Below, piece by piece: positions 20,563 to 29,951 of a stretch of 64,000 nt of DNA; within the stretch, counting starts at the first letter, position 1, and each line of letters starts with the position of its first letter. The DNA is taken from NCBI GenBank assembly GCA_016763075.1, contig JAESUM010000059.1, forward strand, positions 1-64,000. The letters are read 5' to 3'. Below the pieces are notes generated by a model. It was not told the DNA's origin. It saw nothing but the letters and a program-made list of their open reading frames with translations, and ran no database searches. This stretch comes from Pseudomonadales bacterium. Lineage in GTDB: Bacteria > Pseudomonadota > Gammaproteobacteria > Pseudomonadales > JAHRWD01. Made by a program: the position numbers and the translations under genes.

Positions 20563-21525
20563 CTACCCTTCGCCGCCCTGAATTCCTTCTACCACTTCTA
20601 TTTGATTAAAAACCGTTTTTGCAAGTTCGTCGGGTTGGAATTTGGCAATAAAGTTATTCGCGCCCACCTTTTCGACCATTGATTGGTTAAACACACCACT
20701 CAGAGAGGTGTGCAATACCACGTGCATATCAGAGAGCTCGGAATGCCCGCGTATGTTTGAAGTCAGAGTGTATCCGTCCATCTCCGGCATTTCGATATCG
20801 GAAATCAACATCAAATACTCGTCGTTCAGGTGTATGCCTGCTTCAACTTGCTCCAGCAGAAAATCCCATGTTTGACGCCCATCATTAAATGAAACCACTT
20901 CTAAGCCGATGGTTTCAAGACAACGAATCAGCTGTTTTCTGGCCACTAAGGAATCATCAGCAATAATGACGCGACGCCCCTTCTCCGGCTCTTCACCTTC
21001 TGGTGGAGCCTCGGGTACAAATTCTTCACTGACTTCGCAGTCTAAGTCGACCACTTCTGAAAGAACTTTTTCAACATCGATTATTTCAACTAGCCTGCCT
21101 TCGATTTCGGTAACTGCCGTGAGGTAGTTTTCATCGCCTACTCCACGTGGTGGCGGATGAATGCTTTCCCAGTTCATGTTGACGATACGTTCAACACTTC
21201 GTACCAAGAACCCCTGCGTAAGGCGGTTGTATTCGGTAATGATTACAAAACAGTCTCTGCGCTCTTCTTCCGGGATAGCGGCACTACCAACAGCAAATGC
21301 TAAATCTACGATCGATATTGTCTGGCCACGGATGTTCGCGACGCCGCTTACTACCGGGTCACTTTTTGGCAATTGAGTGAGTGCTGGGCATTGCAGTACT
21401 TCTTTAACTTTAAATACGTTGATCCCAAAAGTTTGCTTAGTACCCAAGCGGAACAACAGCAACTCCAAGCGGTTTTTACCCACAAGTTGTGTACGCTGAT
21501 TAACGGTTTCTAGCACACCGGCCAT
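20563..21525 (-). CDS. cheV: Chemotaxis protein CheV (CheW + receiver)
   Basis: CheW-like N-term followed by receiver domain (VIIADDSLVARKQL...LISDIEMPEMDG). Confidence 0.95.
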   Translation of the reverse strand: MAGVLETVNQRTQLVGKNRLELLLFRLGTKQTFGINVFKVKEVLQCPALTQLPKSDPVVSGVANIRGQTISIVDLAFAVGSAAIPEEERRDCFVIITEYNRLTQGFLVRSVERIVNMNWESIHPPPRGVGDENYLTAVTEIEGRLVEIIDVEKVLSEVVDLDCEVSEEFVPEAPPEGEEPEKGRRVIIADDSLVARKQLIRCLETIGLEVVSFNDGRQTWDFLLEQVEAGIHLNDEYLMLISDIEMPEMDGYTLTSNIRGHSELSDMHVVLHTSLSGVFNQSMVEKVGANNFIAKFQPDELAKTVFNQIEVVEGIQGGEG

Positions 21526-21615
21526 TTAATACCTCCCACCTTACCTTTCACTCAAATTTAGTTTTCTTCCCAGCGACATTCACAACCCCAATAAGCACAA
21601 CGGCAAACTTATTTC

Positions 21616-21631
21616 GGGCACGACATTTGCT
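21616..21631 (+). promoter_or_regulatory. Sigma54 promoter of flgA
   Basis: GGGCACG-N4-TTGCT about 100 bp upstream of flgA. Confidence 0.8.
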
Positions 21632-21730
21632 TTATGTATCGTTAAATAGATCGTTTCGTCAATTTCCCGTCGTTCCAATTGGTATTCCAATAGGGATGTA
21701 TTCACAGAGAAGATATTGTAAGCATAGAAG

Positions 21731-22465
21731 ATGAAAACCTATCCTGCTCAACTATTAGCCGCAGTATTACTGGTGACCACACTAGGCCTCCCGACGTCTG
21801 CGAGCGCTAACCAAACCGCCAAGCAAATTCGCGCAGCGGTAGAATCCTATGTGAACCAGCGCCTGCAAAGCATGGCGGAGCACCCCCAGTTTAAAAACAA
21901 CTCCGATATCCGTATAAAAATCGGCCGGCTTGATTCAAGGCTCAAACTCGCTTTATGCACAGACGACGATCTTATGATCGAAGATCACAGTGGCTCTCCT
22001 CTAGCGGGACGTTACTTACTCAAAGCTTCTTGTACCGGCGACAATATATGGTCGCTGTTCATACCTGTGACCCTGACGGTTATCAAACCGGTGGTGGTTG
22101 CCATGCATTCGGTGCCTCGTGGGGCGTTGCTGCAAGCAGACCAGCTTCAACTGGTTGATTGGGATGTTAATCGTCTTAAATACGGTTATTTCAGCTCAAT
22201 AAAACAGGTGGTTAACCGGCAAGTAAGAAAGCCGCTTCGCGGTGGAAAGCCGGTACTACCGGAACAACTCGGTATTACCCAAGTGGTAAGAAAAGGCGAT
22301 GAAGTATTGATTGAAGCTACAAAGGGTCAAATTTCGGTGCGATCACCAGGCATTGCGCTTTCTGATGGCGGTGCAGGCCAGCAAATCAACGTGCGCAATC
22401 GTCGCTCTAAAAAGGTGATCCGTGCAACCGTTGTTGCCCCCGGAAAAGTATCGGTGCCCATGTGA
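21731..22465 (+). CDS. flgA: Flagella basal body P-ring formation protein FlgA
   Basis: Signal peptide, SAF-like domain, C-term GQQINVRNRRSKKVIRATVVAPGKVSV. Confidence 0.94.
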   Translation: MKTYPAQLLAAVLLVTTLGLPTSASANQTAKQIRAAVESYVNQRLQSMAEHPQFKNNSDIRIKIGRLDSRLKLALCTDDDLMIEDHSGSPLAGRYLLKASCTGDNIWSLFIPVTLTVIKPVVVAMHSVPRGALLQADQLQLVDWDVNRLKYGYFSSIKQVVNRQVRKPLRGGKPVLPEQLGITQVVRKGDEVLIEATKGQISVRSPGIALSDGGAGQQINVRNRRSKKVIRATVVAPGKVSVPM

Positions 22466-22555
22466 GTATTTTTGAGCGGCAAGCTAGCGCAGATATAAGG
22501 TTAAGACCCCACATATTCGATTGCGTAGTGACGCTGGGCTATTCTAGAACAGGGC

Positions 22556-22582
22556 TAAAGTTTTTCATTGATCTGCCGTTAA
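22556..22582 (+). promoter_or_regulatory. Sigma28 promoter of flgM-flgN
   Basis: TAAA-N15-GCCGTTAA, 7/8 match in the -10. Confidence 0.75.
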
Positions 22583-22630
22583 TGATGAGTGACGAACCCC
22601 TTAATAGACTAACCACTCAGGACTAAGTGA

Positions 22631-22981
22631 ATGGCTATCGACTTTAACAAGCCTTCTACTAAAAATAGCACCAGCATTGGAACGCGCCCTACAGCCCGCG
22701 CCAATGCAAATAAAAGCGCGTCACCAGAGGCCGTGGCACCAGAAAAGGCCGCCTCATCTGGTGCTGCTGCTTCTGGAGAGCAAGTCGCCATTAGCAGTGG
22801 TGCTCAACGTATTCAGTCGCTCGAGGCGCAGATACAGCAATTACCAGAGGTCGATGCGGCCCGCGTTGAGGCTATCAAGCAATCCATTGCTGACGGTGAA
22901 TACAAAGTCGATGCACAATCTACTGCCGATAAAATGATCGCTTTTGAAGAATCCATGAATAGGTTATCTAATAAGGAATAA
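22631..22981 (+). CDS. flgM: Anti-sigma28 factor FlgM
   Basis: C-term VDAARVEAIKQSIADGEYKVDAQSTADKMIAFE. Confidence 0.94.
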   Translation: MAIDFNKPSTKNSTSIGTRPTARANANKSASPEAVAPEKAASSGAAASGEQVAISSGAQRIQSLEAQIQQLPEVDAARVEAIKQSIADGEYKVDAQSTADKMIAFEESMNRLSNKE

Positions 22982-22986
22982 TCACT

Positions 22987-23487
22987 ATGAACGCACCTGA
23001 CCCAGATTTTATTAAGCAATTGATGAACGGTATTCATCAGGAATTACAGTTGTTTCAACAGCTAGAACAGCTGTTGTCGGCGGAACGTTCGGCACTTGAG
23101 CAACGCGACGTGCAAACACTGACGGACTTGGTGAAACTCAAAGAATCGGCCCTTAGCCAAGTAGAAGCACAGGTCAGGTTTCGTCTTCAACTGTTTACCG
23201 AGCGCGGAATGCCTACTGATGAGGCAACGCTTTTGGACACCATGCAGCAGCTGCCCACCAAACAGAAAAAACTTGCTTTAAAATTGTGGGACAACGTCTC
23301 GAAAAGCCTTGAAGCTTGCCATAAAAGCAATGAAATCAACGCCCGCGTGACTCATAGAAGCCAGCAGAAAAACCAAGATATGATGGCTATTTTACGTGGT
23401 GGCGGCGAAAAAACTGGCCTGTACAGCCCAACCGGTAAGCGTAGTCAGCAACACAATGAGCCAACGCGACCCGCAGCCACTGCGTAA
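22987..23487 (+). CDS. flgN: FlgN family flagellar chaperone
   Basis: Helical protein immediately following flgM; LEQRDVQTLTDLVKLKESAL. Confidence 0.88.
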   Translation: MNAPDPDFIKQLMNGIHQELQLFQQLEQLLSAERSALEQRDVQTLTDLVKLKESALSQVEAQVRFRLQLFTERGMPTDEATLLDTMQQLPTKQKKLALKLWDNVSKSLEACHKSNEINARVTHRSQQKNQDMMAILRGGGEKTGLYSPTGKRSQQHNEPTRPAATA

Positions 23488-23517
23488 GTAACGCTGGCTC
23501 ATTAAACTGGGCCTTGT

Positions 23518-24288
23518 TTACAGCTCCTGATTCCTGCAAAACACCACTTCTGTTTGGGTAGATAGTTCTGGGTCAAACGCGTACCCCTGCCAATTGAATG
23601 CCTGTAGCTGATCTGGCTCTTCCAGCCGGTTTTCAATGATGTACCGAGCCATGGCTCCCCGGGCCTTTTTGGCGTAAAAGCTGATCACTTTATACCGGCC
23701 GTTTTTATAGTCTTTAAATACTGGGGTAATGACATCTGCTTCGATATGACGAACTTTAACCGCTTTGAAATATTCATTTGAAGCCAGGTTAACCAGCGTT
23801 TTCTCTTCTTTGAGAATTTCATTCAAATTTTCAGCCAGCATTGTGCCCCAAAATTCATAGAGATTTTTACCTCTTTTATTACCAAAACTGCGACCCATTT
23901 CTAATCGATACGGCTGCATTAAATCCAATGGCCGCAGCAGCCCATAAAGACCCGATAATATTCTCAAGTGGTCTTGGGCGTAGTCTAAATCAGCTTCAGA
24001 TAGCGTTTCGGCCTGCAGCCCAGAATAAACATCGCCTTTAAATGCCAGCACGGCTTGGCGGCTATTTTTGCTAGAAAACTTTGGACTCCAGCTGTTGAAG
24101 CGATCAACGTTTAAATCCGCAAGTTTGGCGCTAATAGACATCAAACCTGCAACCTCATTTGCATCCAATTTAACTAAACCTTCAATCAGCTCCGTCGCAT
24201 CCGGAACGTATTGCGGCAAACTATGGTTGCTGATTTCAACCGGCGTCTCGTAATCTAAGGTTTTGGCAGGGGATAGTACGATCAGCAT
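23518..24288 (-). CDS. yaaA: Peroxide stress protein YaaA
   Basis: MLIVLSPAKTLDYETP...LSGLYGLLRPLDLMQPYRLEMG. Confidence 0.97.
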   Translation of the reverse strand: MLIVLSPAKTLDYETPVEISNHSLPQYVPDATELIEGLVKLDANEVAGLMSISAKLADLNVDRFNSWSPKFSSKNSRQAVLAFKGDVYSGLQAETLSEADLDYAQDHLRILSGLYGLLRPLDLMQPYRLEMGRSFGNKRGKNLYEFWGTMLAENLNEILKEEKTLVNLASNEYFKAVKVRHIEADVITPVFKDYKNGRYKVISFYAKKARGAMARYIIENRLEEPDQLQAFNWQGYAFDPELSTQTEVVFCRNQEL

Positions 24289-24386
24289 AGAGGTCTCGCA
24301 TTGATGAAAATAATAGCGTTTTTGTATTTTAAGCCCAGCAGTGTATTAAAATAGTGGAAAAACATACACATCTAACTACACCGACT

Positions 24387-24890
24387 ATGCAAACTATAGA
24401 AATACGTACGGCTTGTTTACATTTATTGTTGTTTAGCGTGATTGGGCTGAGCGCCTGGGGTTGCTCCAACTCTGAGCAAAACAACTCTGCCGGTACCGCT
24501 CAAGATAACAGTGCATCAACAAAACAATCGCTGGCCACACCCGTCAAACCAACCACACCCACTGAACCTGGGACGGCTAATCTGCATCCGCAAAATGTGC
24601 TGCCTATCCGAGTTACGCCGCTGGATATGCATATCGCTCAGCCTGTATTTTATGAGCCGCTATCCAGTCATTCATCGTTAACGCAGCTACCCCCCACACC
24701 GGCTCAACGAGCACAAAAAAATCCATCTGAAATAGCTCTTGAGCACAACTTGCTCCCCAATCTGTTTGAGGAACAAAACAAAAATGCTTCGGTAGAACTC
24801 GGTGGCAGGTTAATTACCGATGACAAAATAGAAAACTTTGTAAAGTCGGTAGAAGGCGTTGAGGTTTCTATCGATATTCCGATACCGTAA
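24387..24890 (+). CDS. Hypothetical lipoprotein
   Basis: ORF 24354..24890; internal ATG gives signal peptide with lipobox LSAWGC. Confidence 0.6.
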   Translation: MQTIEIRTACLHLLLFSVIGLSAWGCSNSEQNNSAGTAQDNSASTKQSLATPVKPTTPTEPGTANLHPQNVLPIRVTPLDMHIAQPVFYEPLSSHSSLTQLPPTPAQRAQKNPSEIALEHNLLPNLFEEQNKNASVELGGRLITDDKIENFVKSVEGVEVSIDIPIP

Positions 24891-24970
24891 AAGGGACAGG
24901 GCGGAAAAGAGAAGATATAGATAAGGAAAAGGGAAAGGGAAAGGGAAAGGAAGAGAAACGCAGCTGCGTA

Positions 24971-26017
24971 CTATGCGCGGCCTATTGGAAAAGCTAAAAC
25001 ATCGTTGATGTTAGTGGTGCCGATCAAGCTCATGGCTAAACGATCTACCCCTAACGCAACACCCGAGCAAAACGGTAACCCATGCTGCTGAGCCGCTAAT
25101 AACCGATGGTCTATCGGCATGGTGGCTTTACCCAGCGTTTGGCGCTGCGTGTTCCACTGCTCAAACCTTCTCTGAAGTTCTGTTGCGTCTGTTAATTCTT
25201 GGTAACCATTGGCCAGCTCAATGCCTTTAATATAAAGCTCAAAACGCTTGGCAATAGGGTTACCGTGCGGATCTACGCCTGTTTCAGCTAGCTCGGCCTG
25301 CCCTTTTGGAAAATCGAAAACCGATAAGCAACGCTCGCTGGTTTTTGGCAGTATGTACCCAGAGTAAATAAGCTCAAGCCATTGATCCCTGCTTTGGCCG
25401 CCACTGATTGCATCCAAAGATTCTGACTGCTGATAACCTAAGGTGTTGCTTGCGCACTGTATGAGTTGGCTCAGGTCTGCCTGATGTGGGTCAAGTTGAG
25501 TGTATTCAAGAAATAAATCACGGTAGCTTAGCTGCTCTATGTTTGCTTCACCCAAGACATCTGCCTCGGCCAATATGCTGAGCACTAATTGCTCGACTTC
25601 ATCCATTAATTGAACGTAGTGCCATTCGGGCCGGTACCATTCCAACATGGTAAATTCAGGGTTTTGGCGTGGGCTAACTTCGGCTTGGCGAAACGACGGC
25701 CCTATTCTGTAGATGGGGCCACTGCCGCTACATAGCAGTCGTTTCATAAAAAATTCGGGGGAGGTTTGAAGGAAGTGTCTGTTGTTTTGTGCATCTGCTT
25801 GATGATCTAACGTAGGTGTAGGCACAGGTGTATGTGTAGGCGCAGCCACTGAAATGCTATCTAAATGTGCAGCGGGCGAAGCCGCTGACGAGATGCAAGG
25901 TACTGATACTTCGAGAATACCCCAGTGTTGAAACTGAGCCCGAATATTTTGTAGCATTCGGGCAACTATTTGGAGGTTTTCAATGCTGGCCGCTGGCCGC
26001 CAGTCTGAGGTATTCAC
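24971..26017 (-). CDS. epmA: EF-P lysine aminoacylase EpmA (PoxA/GenX)
   Basis: Class II LysRS-like FFMKRLLCSG...FRQAEVSPRQNPEFTMLEWYR; adjacent to efp. Confidence 0.96.
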   Translation of the reverse strand: MNTSDWRPAASIENLQIVARMLQNIRAQFQHWGILEVSVPCISSAASPAAHLDSISVAAPTHTPVPTPTLDHQADAQNNRHFLQTSPEFFMKRLLCSGSGPIYRIGPSFRQAEVSPRQNPEFTMLEWYRPEWHYVQLMDEVEQLVLSILAEADVLGEANIEQLSYRDLFLEYTQLDPHQADLSQLIQCASNTLGYQQSESLDAISGGQSRDQWLELIYSGYILPKTSERCLSVFDFPKGQAELAETGVDPHGNPIAKRFELYIKGIELANGYQELTDATELQRRFEQWNTQRQTLGKATMPIDHRLLAAQQHGLPFCSGVALGVDRLAMSLIGTTNINDVLAFPIGRA

Positions 26018-26033
26018 GCTTTAAGCTGGATAA

Positions 26034-26603
26034 TCAGCTTTTTGCTCGGCCCTGATACTCACCGGTTCGGGTGTCGATTCGGATGATCTCACCTTCACAA
26101 AGGAACAGTGGCACTTTGACCACAGCGCCAGTACTAAGCGTGGCGGGTTTGCTGCCACCAGAAGCGGTATCGCCTTTTAGGCCAGGGTCTGTTTGAGTGA
26201 TTTCTAGATCAACAAAATTAGCTACTGCTACCGATAATGGCGAACCATCCCAAAAGGTCACAATGCAGGTATCGAGCTCTTTTAACCATTTGGCGGTTTC
26301 ATCCACCACGGTTTGACCGGCGGCGTATTGCTCGAAGCTATCTGGGTCCATGAAGTGCCATTCTTCACCATCGGTGTAGAGGTACTGCATATCTTGTTCG
26401 TGAACTTCTGCGGCTTCGATGCTTTCACCGGACTTAAACGTACGCTCCCATACTCGGCCTGTTCGCAGGTTACGTAATTTAACTCGGTTGAACGCCTGCC
26501 CTTTGCCAGGTTTGACCAATTCGTTGCCGACGATAGAACAAGGGTCCCCTTCGAGCATTACTTTTAGGCCATTTTTGAATTCACTGGTTGAGTAGTTCGC
26601 CAT
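26034..26603 (-). CDS. efp: Elongation factor P
   Basis: [46 protein letters not shown]. Confidence 0.97.
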   Translation of the reverse strand: MANYSTSEFKNGLKVMLEGDPCSIVGNELVKPGKGQAFNRVKLRNLRTGRVWERTFKSGESIEAAEVHEQDMQYLYTDGEEWHFMDPDSFEQYAAGQTVVDETAKWLKELDTCIVTFWDGSPLSVAVANFVDLEITQTDPGLKGDTASGGSKPATLSTGAVVKVPLFLCEGEIIRIDTRTGEYQGRAKS

Positions 26604-26669
26604 TGATATTCCTTTTTATAATTCGGTTAGAATAGGTATCTGTTCACCTAGCTCAAGCTAGATAACATG

Positions 26670-26693
26670 TATAAGAGTATAAGAGTATAAGAG
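26670..26693. repeat. Three 8-bp tandem repeats (tataagag)
   Basis: Direct reading, efp/epmB divergent intergenic region. Confidence 0.93.
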
Positions 26694-26822
26694 TATTAAT
26701 ATCTGCAGTATAACATCGGACAGGCAAATGCTTGTATACCTTCTATCCAGTTCTATATCAGCCAGCCGGCTTCACAGAACCACTCAAATAGACTCGATGA
26801 CAACGGCGCAAGCGACCTATCC

Positions 26823-27875
26823 ATGAGCACCTCAAGCATTATAAAAACAGTAAATAGACCTGCAGATTCCTGGCAGCGCCAGTTGTCTGGAGCGCGGCGC
26901 AGTTTCAGCGACCTCTGCACCCTGCTCAACCTTCCGGCAAGCAGCTTTGACGCAATATCAGAGCTCGATAAACAGTTCCCGCTCATCGTTCCCGAGCCCT
27001 ATTTATCACGCATAATAAAAGGCGACCAACGGGACCCTCTTTTATTGCAGGTATTACCTCAAGCCGAAGAGCTTGTGAGTACGCCAGGCTTCAGTGTTGA
27101 CCCGCTCGAAGAAGCGGATGCATCGCCTGTTGCCGGGTTAATTCACAAATACCATGGCCGTGTTTTATTGGTGGCTTCTAGCACATGCGCCATTCATTGC
27201 CGTTACTGTTTCCGCCGGCATTTCCCCTATCAAGAAAACCGGCTACAGCGTAATCAGCATCAACAAGCATTGGATTACATCAAATCCAAACCTGATATTC
27301 ATGAGGTTATTCTCAGCGGCGGTGACCCGTTAACGCTGTCCAACGCCTACCTACAGTGGCTGGTAAATGCTATTAAAGAACTCCCACAAATAACTACGCT
27401 ACGTATTCACACACGCTTGCCAATTGTGATCCCCAATAGAGTAGATGCTGAGCTCCTCGAAATACTGCGACCCTGCACGCCGCGTACAGTCAACTCAGAT
27501 CATTTGAATGTTGTGATGGTGGTTCATTGCAATCACCCCAACGAAATTGACGATGATGTTGAACACGCTCTACTACAGCTTAAAGATGCTGGAATCACAC
27601 TATTAAACCAAAGCGTATTGCTTAAAGAGATTAACGATCAAGCCGACACATTGACGACTCTTAGCCACCGAATATTTAAAGCCGGCGTTCTGCCCTATTA
27701 CCTTCATGTGTTGGATGCAGTACAGGGAGCCGCTCATTTCGATGTGCCAGAATCAGTGGGTATACACATCATCGCTGAAATGACGCAAAAACTACCTGGG
27801 TATTTGGTGCCTCGACTTGTGCGAGAAAACCCAGGTGCCACTTCAAAAACCACGGTCACCCTCATTACTGACTGA
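26823..27875 (+). CDS. epmB: EF-P beta-lysylation protein EpmB (radical SAM 2,3-aminomutase)
   Basis: CAIHCRYCFRRHFPY radical SAM motif; divergent from efp/epmA. Confidence 0.96.
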   Translation: MSTSSIIKTVNRPADSWQRQLSGARRSFSDLCTLLNLPASSFDAISELDKQFPLIVPEPYLSRIIKGDQRDPLLLQVLPQAEELVSTPGFSVDPLEEADASPVAGLIHKYHGRVLLVASSTCAIHCRYCFRRHFPYQENRLQRNQHQQALDYIKSKPDIHEVILSGGDPLTLSNAYLQWLVNAIKELPQITTLRIHTRLPIVIPNRVDAELLEILRPCTPRTVNSDHLNVVMVVHCNHPNEIDDDVEHALLQLKDAGITLLNQSVLLKEINDQADTLTTLSHRIFKAGVLPYYLHVLDAVQGAAHFDVPESVGIHIIAEMTQKLPGYLVPRLVRENPGATSKTTVTLITD

Positions 27876-28070
27876 TCAAACGTAAACACGATGACTGCAC
27901 CGAGAAAACAAACCAAATTACAGTTCAAGTCTCATCGCCACACTCAACGCTATGTGAGGCAAGTATCATTTTCATGACATAACCATTGACCAACTCGGCG
28001 CACCGAGTACGCAGTTTATTGGTTCTCCTCTATACTTTCCCATTATATGTAAAATCCGGAAAGTTCAGAA

Positions 28071-29873
28071 ATGTCCAGTATTAACCAACACGTACGGCTT
28101 GAGCCCAAGGAAGCGCTCAATCCAAATCTCAGTTTTTGCACCGCAAAACCAAAAGCGCTACGCGTATGGGTGGAAGAACTACCTATAACCAACATTCCAA
28201 AAGCTTCGAAGTTATTGCACGATGCAATTATCGAAGTACATCTATTGATAACTCCACCCGAGAACCGTTTTCAGCTATTAGAAGTTCTCGCCGAACCGAT
28301 TCGGGCTATTTGTATAGTACTGACCAAAAATTACCTTGGTCAGACCCTTGTGCTGACACAAAAAACCATGAATGCGGCGCAGCTGAGCCAAGCACTGCAA
28401 TCCGAACTAGCATCCGCTTACGAACGTGTGATTGTCGATACAAAAGACACCCGCACCGGTATCACCCGAAAACCGCCTGCGTATACCGCGACGGCAATAT
28501 ACCGCTGTATTGCTGAGCTACTGCAACTGCAACTGCGCTGCCACCTTTTGTATTCTGCACTACCGGATTATTATTGGCTCAAATTGAACACGCTGTATTT
28601 ATACGCAGAGCAACTGAATTATTTATCCATCACACAGCAGACTCCAGGTTTCGAGCATTTCTCATCATTAACACCTGCTGATTTATATAAAGTTTCGATA
28701 TTGCTAGAAGTGGCTAAGCCGGAACAACTACGTCAGCAAGAGATCACTCACCTTAAAGAAGTGCTACCACTCTGGGCAAAAAAGGTGAAATTGTCCCCTT
28801 ATAGCCCCGAGGTTGCACAGTCCTTTATTGTTGATATTCACAGCAATCAACCGCCGCAATATAACAAAGTACCGAATGATGAAGATGTGCATCATGTACG
28901 TGTTTTAGACACTAGCGAGCTAGTAACTGCATTAAGGGATTATATTTATTCACGCAGCTCTGATACCGATATAGCAAATAACCCTGACCCAGACTTTGCA
29001 GTCCCCGAACAGTTTGGGCCCGACCTGATGACCAAATTATGCAATGCTTGGGGCGAACGGGGAAAAAGGTTGCTTCAAAGATCCGACGTTAATATGCACG
29101 TGCAAGCATGCACCGGTCTAACGTCTATTCATTACTTTGCATCAGGTTGTGTCGATTTTGCTACTGCACCAAAAAACACCCACGTTATTTATACCGAAAA
29201 AGGTGACTTCAAAAGCGACCCAGGCACCAGCTACAGCACTGAACTTGCTATTGAAGAGATGGATGTATGGAGTAACACGTTTAACTCAGAGCCTACTGAA
29301 ACCGAAGAAAAATCATTTCAGGCTGAAATCAACAATACCAAAGAATTCAAACTCGAAACCATTAATGCCAGTGCAGGTGGTTATTGCTTGCGATGGGATC
29401 CAGAAATAACCGAAAAAATTCAGGCTGGCGATCTTATTGGTTTGCAAACCGGTAGCTCTAAACCTTGGGGGCTTGGCGTTGTTCGTTGGATCCGCCAAGA
29501 TCAGTCAGCGTTATTCAATATCGGCGTTGAGTTTCTATCCGCGATGATACGTTGTTGCGCCATTCAAGCAGTCGGTGCAAGCGATATTGGCACCGATCCG
29601 CTTCGGGCTCTACTTATCCCTGGATCAAAGAAATCTGGCCGGCCACCGACCATCATTACTTATCACAGACCTTTTAATTCAGGCAGCAAAGCAAAAATTA
29701 TCATTGGTGATAAAAGTACTCAGGTGCGCCTAAAACAAAGTATCAACTCAAGCTATGCCTTTAATCAGTTCACCTATATGGTATTGGCAGAAAACAAACC
29801 CGCAATGGGAGCCTCGTCAGAGCAGGTGGATGGGCAACAATCCAATATAGACGCGCTGTATGAGAATTTATAG
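28071..29873 (+). CDS. PilZ-like domain-containing protein of unknown function
   Basis: C-term NASAGGYCLRWDPEITEKIQAGDLIGLQTGSSKPWGLGVVRWIRQ resembles PilZ-type segments; large N-term without recognised domain. Confidence 0.6.
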   Translation: MSSINQHVRLEPKEALNPNLSFCTAKPKALRVWVEELPITNIPKASKLLHDAIIEVHLLITPPENRFQLLEVLAEPIRAICIVLTKNYLGQTLVLTQKTMNAAQLSQALQSELASAYERVIVDTKDTRTGITRKPPAYTATAIYRCIAELLQLQLRCHLLYSALPDYYWLKLNTLYLYAEQLNYLSITQQTPGFEHFSSLTPADLYKVSILLEVAKPEQLRQQEITHLKEVLPLWAKKVKLSPYSPEVAQSFIVDIHSNQPPQYNKVPNDEDVHHVRVLDTSELVTALRDYIYSRSSDTDIANNPDPDFAVPEQFGPDLMTKLCNAWGERGKRLLQRSDVNMHVQACTGLTSIHYFASGCVDFATAPKNTHVIYTEKGDFKSDPGTSYSTELAIEEMDVWSNTFNSEPTETEEKSFQAEINNTKEFKLETINASAGGYCLRWDPEITEKIQAGDLIGLQTGSSKPWGLGVVRWIRQDQSALFNIGVEFLSAMIRCCAIQAVGASDIGTDPLRALLIPGSKKSGRPPTIITYHRPFNSGSKAKIIIGDKSTQVRLKQSINSSYAFNQFTYMVLAENKPAMGASSEQVDGQQSNIDALYENL

Positions 29874-29951
29874 CGTAATAAAGAACCCACTGCGCTGAGC
29901 TTTTTTAAGCGTCGCTCAGCGCAATAGTCAGTCAAGCTATCAAACAAACAA

